This document shows positions 49,601 through 61,600 of a stretch of 64,000 bases of DNA, one piece after another; the stretch's first letter is position 1; each line of letters starts with the position of its first letter. The stretch lies in NCBI GenBank assembly GCA_944470555.2, contig OX104127.1:45746934-45810933 (forward strand), read 5' to 3'. Position numbers and translations under genes: made by a program. Source of the DNA: Heterobilharzia americana. Its lineage: Eukaryota; Platyhelminthes; Trematoda; Strigeidida; Schistosomatidae. Below the pieces are notes generated by a model that ran no database searches, had not been told where the DNA came from, and saw nothing but the letters and a program-made list of their open reading frames with translations.

Positions 49601-52600
49601 AGCTGTTAGATTTCCTCCATATCAGGGTTCACACTTACATTTGCCTCCTAGTCGTGGTTTGTCAAGTAGTGGTGGTATTGAAACATGGGAGGGGAATGTA
49701 TCAAGCGGTGTAGGTTTCTCACCTGTTACCAGTCCTTTCGGACCGTCTCTTTTTCAAGCTGCTTTACTTCAAGTTCAAGCTGCAGCTTTAGCGGCCAACT
49801 TGAATCCAGCCACTTACTACCCATCCTTGCCTTCTGTCGATGCAACTGCGGCTGATGTGTCGACCTTAATTGCTCATGGACTGTCTGCCAACATTGGTTA
49901 TGCATCACCTGAAGATCCTAATATTCCGCAACCAGCTCTGCCAGACTATGGACAAGGAATGTACTCATCACCTACTGCGAATGTTCCCCTACTGGGTAAT
50001 GGTGGAAGCGCAGGTGGAGGTGGTCTCAATCCTAATGGACGCTGTGGTGCACCCGGTAGCGCTTTGGTGCCCGAAGGTAGTTGGCCTGTAGCAGAATCTC
50101 AAATTCAGACACCAACATGCTTTGATGCTGCTTACCCGGGACCTATAAATTTCGGTAAGTTTTTACGTATAATTCTTGATTTGTTTCAAATCTGTATTTG
50201 ATCACGCCCTACAATTTCACATTGACCTTATGCTGTTTACCGTTTTTGATGGTTTTGTGTGTTATATTGACCTATTCCTTGTGACACCAAAATTATTCGC
50301 GAATTCAAACTGGCTTATGCCAATATCGATATTAAAGTTACCTTGTTGCAGAATCGCATGAAAAGTAAGTGTTCTGTCCTCATTCTTGCTTCCCTTGCCA
50401 ATGTTTTGAATTTACGTTATTATCTCAAGACGTGAAGGTGATACACTTCAAACCGATATACAGTTTTTCTATCTGGGCTTCAATCAGATATTTTTTAAGG
50501 TCGAAGCGGTTGGCCATAATAACCTCAATATATCCCGAGGCTTATGGTTCTCAGACAAGATAAAGTATTTTGTTACGGGACAAAGATGTTCTTATTGAGA
50601 CTTCATAAACCGTATCATCTAATTTACGACCTTTAATACGCCCGACATTGGTGTGAGTAGCAAAAACGTCTTGTATTCATTTTATTTTATTTGTCCCTTG
50701 GGTTCCTAGTGGAACATAGGGCTTCAGTAACACATCCCCGTTTCACTTTGTTCTCTGAAGTCTTTTTAACCTGGCTCTACGACTGCCCATAAACTTTCAT
50801 TTCCTCCTCACACGATCTCCTCCATGCCACCCTCGGACGCCCAACTCATAGTTTCTCCATTTGGGTTCCACTTGACGGCCTGGTCTGGTGCATGATATCC
50901 CCAAACAGTCTTTTCAGTGTATGTCCAATTCAATCCATCTCCACTTTCTTCTGCATATTTGTTGAGTGATAGGTTGTTGGTTGGTTCGTTGCCAGCCAAA
51001 GTTCCTTTTCGCTTATTCTTTCTGGCCATCTGGTCTTCAGTATCGAGCGAGCGTAGGCGGCAGCTGATGCTGATGTATGTCTGCAGTTTGTTGGAAATGC
51101 TTTTCGTAACGCGCCAAGTCTCTCAACCATCACATAGAAGCACTGACTTCACATTAGTGTTGAAAATCCGGATCTTATTTTTTATGTTGAGTTGAGTGCA
51201 GTAGATCTCCACACTGATTTCAGATTAATGAACATTTGTCTGTAGCAAAAACGTAATTCATACTGTAGTGAACGTTGTTGATAGGGCGACAGAAATCATA
51301 GGGAATCACCAGAAATGAGTAAGAATTTTGCCAAGAGCAACACAACAGACAACGTGGTCTATTTAAGAACAAGCCAAGAGAGAAGCCGAAGAGAAAATGA
51401 AGTGAATTTTGCAGATGACGGTTTTAGTACAAGGTGTACCATATTTAACGTCTACTGTACCAAATGTTAATAATAAGGATTCCTTCCTTCGTATCTGTCT
51501 TCTCGTTTCCTTTCAATTGGTGTCGCTGCTTCTGGACGTAATAAAGATTCTGTGGCCTACAGTGTTCGAGGATGAAGACACCAAGGTCTTCCTCAGGGAG
51601 TTGGCGACGCAGCAGTTTTGGATCACGAAACTTAGAATAGACGAAGATCCGCTGGTATTGGCCGTGAAGTTGACTAAACTACTTTGACGGTCACTTCCCA
51701 CGTTGGATGAGGACTCTCAGGAGCAGTTGCTGGCTGCACAGTTCACCGAAAGTGTCTCGAAAGCCATCACTTAGCAGCTACGACTAGTGAACGCAGCGCA
51801 ACCCATGGGCATTAGTGAGATAGCCAAGGTCACCAGACAGCTACTAAGTACAGCAGTAGCTGCAGTGGAGTCAACAGAGGTGAATAACTGGAAAAAGCAA
51901 ATGGACAACCTTCAGGAGGAGGTGCCTGCACTTCGAATGAATACCGACAGATAGAGTAAATGCTTTGGATGCGGAAAACCGGTACACTGGCGAAGAAACC
52001 GTCCGGAGAGGCGAAAAAGAAAACGTTTTGAACGATATAATATGAGTTGTGTTTTTCCGACTAGACTAGATGTTGTAGGAGCCATAGATAGAGGTGCTGT
52101 ATGCTAGAATGCGAATAAATGATCGGGAGATCGTGTGTCCAATAGACACGGGTACAGCAGTCTCGCTGATAGATAAGAGCCAGTCTCACAACATAAGACC
52201 ACGTTCACTAACGGTCCACACGGTAGGGGGACATGCATTAGAAATCTCAGGCTTATCAGATTGTGTCGTTAAGATCGGAAGTCGGAAAATTAGATTTCCA
52301 ATCATTGTCACCACGCATCTACAACGGACAATCCTAGGCGCTGATTTTTTTGAGAGAAATGGGTGCTGTTGTTAACACGAGAACAGGAATAGTGGCGATG
52401 AAGTATGGGTCGTTCACCACGCAGGAAAACAGTAAGGTAGCAGAGATTGAGTTGAGGTACTAAAAGCACCACATCCAGAAGCGCCAAACATCATGAAGTT
52501 GGTTAAGAAATACGACAGATTGTTCACGGGAGATGGAGACCCTTACGGATACTATGACAAGGTTCCGCATGAAATCCCAGTGACAAGTCAAGCAATGACA

Positions 52601-55600
52601 ACATTTATGACACGGCGAATACCATATCACTTAGAAGAAGTTGGGTGCCAGGTTCAGGGGATGCTAAATAAAGGCATTATTGCAGAGGCTGATAGCCCAC
52701 ACAGTTCGGCAGTACTTTCAGTAAGAAAGTCCAATGGGAAATATGGATTCCGCGTTGATTTCCGAGAGTCAAATGGTATAACACAACTGAAGCCGTGTGC
52801 CATGCCAACGGTGGCTGAAACACTAGATCGTTTGCAGAATGCAAAAGTATTCACAGTCCTGGACCTCCACTCGGGCTACTGGCAGCTACCAATAAAAGAA
52901 AGAGATAGAGAGAAAACAGCATTTATTGTGGACGAGAAGCAATACCAATTCAAGCGAATTCCATTTAATCTTGCAGGTGCGCCATTTACATTCAGATGGT
53001 TGATTATGTTGTTGCTGAAGAATTTAGAGAATGTAGAGGTTTATGGTGACGACCTGGTGGTGTGCAGTCAGCCGGAAGCAGAACATCTAGAACACATGGA
53101 AGCTGTTTTAAGACGCATTGATGAGTTCGGACTTCGCATCAATGAGACAAAATCTCAGGTGGCCAAGAAGAGTGTTACATTGCTAGGACATAAAGTTGGA
53201 AACGGTGTAATAAAACCATTACCTGAGAAAATTCTGACGGTTAAAAGTATTCTAGTGCCTAATTCAAAGAGAAAACTGTGACAATTATTGGGTAGAGCAG
53301 CATTCTACAGTTGGTTCCTCAAAAATTTCAATGTGATGGCTACTTGGCAACCCAAATCTAAGTGGACATAGGAGGTGCAGAAAACGTTTGATCACATCAA
53401 GGAACTCCTAAAGAACCAGGAGACGACTTTGAAACTTCCGATACCCGGGAGGCTATTCATCGTGTCCACCGATACAAGTGATTATGGAATAGGCGCAGTT
53501 GTGAGACAGACTGAAGGAGTAGTGGAATATGCCAACCATGTCCTGACATCTGCAGAACAGAAATATTCCACGGTTGAAAAGGAATTTCTGGCGGTAGTTC
53601 GGGCGCTTGAGAAGTGGAGATTATATCTCCTCGGTCAACGATTCCATACTGAAACTGATCATAAACCTCTACAGTGGCTAAAGACAGCGAGAGACCCTAG
53701 AGGAAAATTATCACGTTAAATATTACGACTGCAAGAGTACGATTTCACAATCGGCCATGTGGCAGGGTAAGAAGACTGGTTGGCAGACTTCTTATCAAGA
53801 TCAAACGAAGAAAATGAACTAGCTGATATTGAATACGGTGCACATGCAGTGGAACGGGACCCATTAAGACTTATCTGCCTTAAGGAGTCGGACTCTACAC
53901 TTAAAGGAGTGATGAACGCCATAACTGAAGGAACGGGGACACAAACGTCTGTGGGAAATAAAGGGTTGAGAACGTTGATGCAGAAAGATCGCCTACGAGT
54001 GAATACTTATGGAATGCTGACGTGGCGAGAAAACCACTGGACCCGGTTGGCAGTGATTCCGAAATGTCTACGCGACAAAATGATGCAAAAATGCCACCAG
54101 TTAGCTCATACAGGTGTCTCACGGACAGCCGACCTCAGACAAAGTGAATACTGGCAAGGTATGAGAGGAGATGTTGCCAAACACATTCTGGACTGTCCTC
54201 ATTTTCAACTGATGAAAGGTGATAGGTATGTACGATCACCACTTCAGTCGATTCCAGTGGAGGCAGTTGGTGACTTGTGGTCTGTGGACGTGATGGGACC
54301 ATTTCCGCAGACATCTGGTGGCAACCAATACCTGTTGGTGATGACGGAGTATGCTAAACGATGAGTAGACGCTGTCGCGATTCCTGATCAACGCGCGAAG
54401 ACAGTGACTGCAGCGGCGATGCGGCATATTGTTGGAGAGCATGGTGTGCCGAAAATGATACTGACCGACCAAGGTCCTTGTTTTGAGAGTGAAGAATTCA
54501 AATCTTGTTTGGAGCACCTCCATATCAAGAGGATAAGAATAACGCCGTACCTCCTGTAGACTAACGGTTTGACAGAACGGAATAACTGTACACTTAAGGA
54601 TTGGGTGGCTTCGAAAAGAGGGAATTAAGAGACGGAACTGCCGTTAATATTATTAGCGCATCATGCCTCTGTACAAGGAACAATCAAGAGGCTGTCGTTC
54701 CAGTTAGTGTTTCGCAGGAAACCACGGCTTCCAATACATAGTAAGGCCTGGCCCCAACAACAGCCATAGAACATGACAAGATTAAGAAAGTAGCGGAAAC
54801 AGGCAATCAATAATGTGGGACAAAAACAGAAAGCTTATGCTGAAAAATTCGAGCAGAGAGAAGGAATTAAATGGGAACCGTCTGAAGTCGGAGATCAGGT
54901 GAAATGTAAAGAACGAGGATATACGTCAGGAGGTGAATATGGTAGAAGAAAACTACTCCCGAAGTGGGAAGGACCATACATCATTACCGAGAGACGCGGT
55001 TCAGTTTATACTATCAAAAAAGGGTACGAAGAGGGAAGATTGAACCCCAGTCTACTTCAAAAATGGAAGCAGTGGGATAAAGACGAAATATTGCATGAAT
55101 ATCAACAGAAGACAACACCGAGACGATCAAGACGGCTGCAAGCCCGAAATTTTGACTGAGGGACGAGTGTAGTGGGCGTTGCTGATAAGAATAGATATAA
55201 GTAGTATATGTTGGAAGGGGAAGCGACAGAAATCATAGGGAATTACTGGCAATGGGTAAGGATTCTGATAAGAGAAATGCAAGAGACAACGCTGTTATAT
55301 TAAGAGCAAATCAAGAGAGAAGCCGAAGAGAAAATGAAGCGAATTTTGCAAATGACGGTTTTAGTGCAAGGTGTACCATATTTAACGTCTACTGTACCAA
55401 TTGTTAATAATGAGGATTCCTTCCTTCGTATATGTCTTCTCGTTTCTTATCAATATTAATTCGGGCTATATGCACCTAGGTTTCTAGTAGCTTGAAATTT
55501 TACTAAATAGTGCTGTCTAGTCTGACTACTATTTGTGTTGTTCATCGGGAATATCATTTCAGTTCAGATTTGTAAACATATTTGTCTTCTTTTGAGATAT

Positions 55601-58600
55601 AAATATCCTAATCGTTAGTCATCATATCATTTAAGCCGAACGTTTATGGAGAGTATATAGATTATCTGTCTCCTAACGCGAGTTGTATATTCCTTCAGTC
55701 ATGTTCTTCACTAAATGACTTGAACAGATGGATATTAAAAGTAAGGGACAGCATATATCTTCAAGTGTTGTAGAATGTGTGGGTTCTATATTAGCGTTTT
55801 GCGTAACAGTGCTAAAGTTATATCGGTTCTCATCTAATATTACTATTACTTATACGGAATGTCGCTAGCATTTATTTCTTTGTGGTGTGTTTTCTGAAGA
55901 AAATCCCAGCTAGAATATATCATAATGATTAGATCTACACACTAAGAGTGTACACATTAATTGGCCTTCATCTCAAGTAGTAGAGAAAGTCTACTGAAAA
56001 GCAGGAATTTATTTTAAGTATGCATTTACATTAACTGATTATCTTGTGTTAGGTATTTAAGAAATCACTTGATTACGTTTCAACTAAGTGTACGTACTAA
56101 GTGTATTCTTGCCACAGCTTACTCCCACTCCATCTAGTGTCATCCGTTTTGTACTTGAGTAAACTTGATATTCTTCGCCGGTTACCTCTCTTTTTGGAGC
56201 TCAGCCTAATAAATCTGTCTGCATAAATGGTTGTGGATCACACATTATGTGACGTGATCGAAGTAGTTGGAGGAAGATTTCAACCTGATATCCACTGGTT
56301 TAGAATCAAGTACTTAATCCAATGAACAACATCTGCATACCTCTGTTATTGAGGCGATTTCGACAATTGAAGTTCCCTGGATTTAAACTGGACGCTTATG
56401 GAAGTGTAACAGAAATTAGCATACATAATGGTACTGTAATTATTGCCACCCGGGTATATTTTTGTTATTTGTATATATTCAATTTGGGGGTTTGTGGGGA
56501 TTTATTTATTGATTTCAGGTTGGTATTTATCATAAACTAATATCAGTTGGAGAAACATTGGCAACTTGAGATCACTGGGCAGCTGTTTCGTCCTAGTATA
56601 GGACTCCTCAACAGTTAGCACCCATGACCCTACCGAGGTCGAATCTAGGACCTCCGGGTCCTGCTGTCAGCAAGTTACTGTCAAGTCACTCGATTGGAAT
56701 CCAATGGTTCATATATTCTACTTCTGTCAATTCACGATATAGTGCGACCTCTATCCAATGCCGTTGTTGAGTAACTGTCCCCATACATAAAACACATTTC
56801 AGCAAATAAAATTTCTCTTTGCGACGATTTCATTTTCAAAGGCTGTACAATCGTATTTTTATATGAGTTGAAGTAGATAATAAATTTATTTGAATGTGTT
56901 TCATTTTTACACAAAGTGGAATCGTAAAGTGAGGATAATATTCCATGAATCATCAAATCAATTGGAAAAGTATTAAAGAACAAATGTCAAGGACGCAAGA
57001 TAGGAGGCAAATAAGTAGATGATGTTATTTCATCTACAAGTAGTTGAGTAAAGATCAGGTGAAACAGTAAATGTGAAAATCAGTCAAACAAAGTGTGATA
57101 TGATTAGGGATCAAGAGAAGTGAAATTGCTATGAGAAAATAAAATGGATTGAAATAGACTAGAATAAAAATAACGAAGAGCTAGATGTGTGAGAAATGTT
57201 GTCAAAATCAGTAAATTAGGTCCAAGGTAGTGAAAACGATCGTACACATTGTTTCTGTACACACAGCTCTGGTTTAGGATTATTTACCGCCAAGGCGTCT
57301 ACGATGCGGAGTGTGTGCATGCACCTTACTGTTTGATTTGCCCTTGTATATCATATCAAGTTATAATTGGGAAGCTGCATGGTTCTAGTCAACTACATGT
57401 TGGAGGATTGATGAATTTATGCCTCTACATTGCTCTTAGCTCAGTCATACTGGGAAGTGCTCTCATACACGACGGAAAATGCTTCTCGATGAATATACAA
57501 ACAAATTTATTACTGTACCTTAACATATATAAATACCACCGTGCAGCTTTTGAATATGAAATCGTCTCAAAGAAAATTTTTCGCTGAAAGCTTTGTTTTA
57601 TGTCTTAATGGAGATCGCTAATGTATGTATTTATTCATGTATTCGGGGTACACATTTAATAAACTTATCTGTCTATTTATTGATATACTTGTACTTCTGC
57701 ATTGTTATGCTGGATCGAACTGATCGACCTCTGTTGGCATATGAACTCTTACGCTGATGTCTCAATATTGCCTGAATATTTATTATCATAATTTACTTGG
57801 TTGTGTTTAGCGATGAAACCCAGGACCCGCATTTCGTTCCGTTTGGGACATTCGTAGCGATGGGTACGAGGTTCGAGTCTCAGGGGGAACAACATCACTC
57901 ACTGAGCTGCAGGTGCATTCAGCTGACTAGTCCCAAATAGGACGAAACACACGTCCCCTGCTAACCACAACTAAGTAAATTATAATTACTTTTCTCCTAA
58001 AAATGTGGCTGATTGTGCTCTTCTTCGCATATGCTCGTTTCGTATGACTGGCTGATTATTTGCTTAGCGTTAGAAAAGGCGTCAAATTAATAAACAAACT
58101 GAAAGTTTCCTAAAATTCGTTCGTTTTTCACGCAAAAAGTACGTGGATAGGCCAGTATTCCATTTACTGATTCGTTTTGGTGTTTAGTGTTTTAACTGGG
58201 GGTTGTACATAATATTTCCAGTACCATATGAATAACTGCTTCCATGCTATTTTTTTATTTTTCTGGATGCTAGATAAATATTACTTTCAATTATTCTAAA
58301 TCATGTATGATATCAATTTTATGTGCGAATCTTTCTCTTTACTTTTGTCATCTGATTTGTATAGAATATCATGTGTCATGTTTAAGAATTTATAAGGTCT
58401 TTCGATTTTTGTTTGATGAAACTTGTCTTTCTCCAACTTTAAAAAAGATGGTATTCTAAATTGTGATCGGCAGTCAGTAAAGAAACTCTTATTTTTTAGT
58501 GTTTCTCATCTTGATACGTCTTATACTTGTTTTTTTGATTGTCTAAGCTAATTTGTTTTCTTCGTAAAATAAGATGCCGAAATTGTTTGGATTTTTTGTC

Positions 58601-61600
58601 CACTTAACTGAAACACAAATTTTTGACGTGTACATTTTTTCCTTTTGATACTGGATACTCTGGCGCCTTCCATTATGTATAGCATCCTTTTATTAAATAT
58701 GTTGAAGCACCTTGTACTGCTCATGACGTTGCGTTGTGCCGTCTTTCAATTAATACATTTTTAGACAATTCGGTCTATCACAACTCTTTGTATTCGGTAT
58801 GTTAACTGGCTCCTTATAAAAATGCATCACTTTGTCAGGTTTGAAGATAATTTTCTGCCGTAAACCAGCATTAGTTTAAGAGGTAATGTTGGATTAACAT
58901 AGTGTATAAGTATCTTAATCCTCGTTCGCAATACTGAAGGGTATAAACCTGGTCAAATATATAGTTAAAAGGTCAACACCTTGTCTCTATCTCTTTATTC
59001 AATACGAAGATTCTTGGTACGGTGGTTATGAATAAAACTATTTCGGAAAGCCAATACCTAGCGATTCGTATTGACATGGGACATCAAATATGTCATCAGG
59101 GTTGCACCTTACTTATGTGATGAAGAGTAAAAAATAGACAAGTGTGGTGAGTCCATGGTAGTGTTTAAACAGCTTATAACTTTATTTTATTGAAAACCAA
59201 GACGTTATACCGTGATGGGCACCAAGAAATACGCTACAACTCAACTCAGTACACTTTTATGTGCTAGGCTGTGGCCCCACTTGTTGTTTGGAAGCTGTTT
59301 AAACTGAAATGGTTGGAGTAGGGTTCAAACCGTTGACCCATTGCCTAAAACACAAATAGGAGTGGAATTCAGTTGACCATTGGTTTTTGAAATTTTCCAA
59401 TAGGACAAAATCCCATTACATAACATAAAAATGAAAACTACTATACCAAAGTTAGGAATGCCACTGTAGTTCGTATGCTTTATTTCATTCAAGGGTTAAA
59501 TCAGTGATCATCTTTTTCTCTGGCGAACACATTGATATTATTTCATAAATTAGAGTTTAGTTACTAATCTTTTTCGCTATAATTTTGACTATCCAGCGAC
59601 ACAGTCATGCTATCCCTTGATTTTACTTCCTGCCTTATTACCTACTGAAATAACCATTAGTAGATACTGTTTATATTTGAAAATCGATACTGTCTTCTTA
59701 CCAAGTAGGTCATAAACACCCGGTGATCATGTGACTTTTTAATGGTTCGTTACTGTGTAATGACTATGAGGTCAAGTACGTAGGTTAAACTAGCCGATCG
59801 GGGTTAGTTAAATTATCAGAGCATAGAAATTGAGCTAAGTGTAGAATGATAAACCCCACTAAGATTGATAGTCTAGAACAAAGAAAGCACCTATCGCAAT
59901 TTATACATTAACACACAATAGGATGGGATAAAGCAACTATACTTGAGTCGAAAATAGTTAGTTAGTTACATATGTGATCAAGTAAATGATACTGTATCAC
60001 TGTGTCATGTCAATTAAATTCACTATGAAATGTTTGTGTTTTATTATTGCTCTGCAGTTTTTCCACTACCTCTGACTATGTAGGTATTTGAAATCACTTT
60101 CTATCGTTTTGATGAATTTTATGTGTTTTTCAAATGTGGTAAGTCATATATTACTGCTACAGTAAGTCTGTGGTGATTAAAGGAGATTGACGGCACAGAG
60201 ATTCAGCGTAATTCGTCATGACAATGGAGACTGTTAGCATAAAATGGTGCCAGTGAGTAAAATGTAATCAACGAAGAGCTTAATGATTGTTTAATTGGAT
60301 CAACGATAACTTTATATTGTTTTTGTGACTGATTTTTCCCAAGATTCAGACATCATAGAGTAATAACTTCAAATAAAACAAAATATCTAGAGTCGGAAGA
60401 AAAACAGTAAGGAAGGGACAGAAATAAAATGATGGAAAGTTTATATTTTAGATCAAAATGAACAGCGTATACAGCTTTGATATTGCCATGGATTGTGAGG
60501 TGTATGATCGAGATGATTCCTACCAGCTTAAGGATCCTAGACAATAATTTAGTATTTAGTGTTATTGCTTGTTTCACAACGTCGATTGGGCCGAACTGAT
60601 CAGTCTCTGTTGGCATATGGGCTTCTGTGCAGATGCCTCGATATTGTCTGTGTTTTAATTATGTATAGTAATGATAGGCAATGGCTATCAGTAGAATCCA
60701 GGATGCACATTTCGTCCTATTTAGGACTCGCCAACTGGATGTACCTGCCTCCCAGTGAGTAATGTTGTTCCCACCAGGATTCGGACTCGGGAGCGATCGC
60801 TTCAAATGCCAGAGCGTTATCCACTACACCACCGAGCCACGATAGCCACTTCTTGTGCGACGGGTATAGTTTTAGTATTATTGCTTGTATAACACCGTCG
60901 TTGATTGGACCGGATTGATCAATCTCTGTCGGTATATGGGCTCCTGTGCGGATGCCTCGATATTGCCTGTTTTAATTATGTATAGTAATGATGGGCAGTG
61001 GCTAGCTGCCGAGTCCGTATTCTGGTGGGAACAACATCACTCACTGGGAGGCAGGTACATCCAGTTGACGAGTCCTAAATAGGACGAAATGCGCACCCTG
61101 GATTCCACTGCTAGCCATTGACCTTCATTACTATACATAACTTGGTATTTTTTGAAAAACTCAGACTAACACTAAATGATTTTGTGCCTTCGTTCCTTTT
61201 TAAGTGAGAACTCTAAAGCTTTCTTCCCACTGGACACAACCTGAAGATGAGCATGACAGAGCATATCAGAAATCTCTGAACGATTTGTCGTTAATTCAGA
61301 GCATGGGATATTATATTTAGGGATAGTGAAGTAGTTGTCATATTTGCCAAAATTTCTTTTAATGGTATACTTATTATGGTAAAAATAACACAGACAAAAG
61401 TGTTTCAAAACGTTAATTAACATTACTTCTGATTTTACAGGTAAGACAAACTATTGATTGATTGAAAGGGGGTGCTTTATTAGTGATGCTCTTATGCGGA
61501 AAGATACGTCGTTAGCATACCTGTAAATAAAGTCAGTAGAAGTACTTATTATGCAATATAGATAGAGTGAAGTATTAAAAAGCGGACCAAACCGGACAAC

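Larger units (their letters stand above)
51264..55452 (+). mobile_element. Ty3/Gypsy LTR retrotransposon with both LTRs, decayed
   Basis: Two direct LTRs (51264-51515 and 55168-55452) enclose gag-protease-RT-RNase H-integrase in the canonical Gypsy order. The LTRs differ at many positions (I judge about 88 percent identity by eye) and the 5' LTR lacks a segment of about 33 bp, so the insertion is old. It is a different lineage from the minus-strand Gypsy element at 24450-28877. The possible 4-bp flanks ATAC/ATAT do not match exactly. It lies sense in Nova-like intron 5. Confidence 0.93.

Noticed and set aside
57249..57587. 112-codon open stretch in intron 5 as a gene
   Set aside because: No motif, AT-rich, and it overlaps a short inverted repeat.
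59130..59420. tRNA-derived SINE at the B-box-like GGTTCAAACC
   Set aside because: Only the B box is convincing; A box, tail and related copies are not visible, so it is mentioned but not annotated separately.
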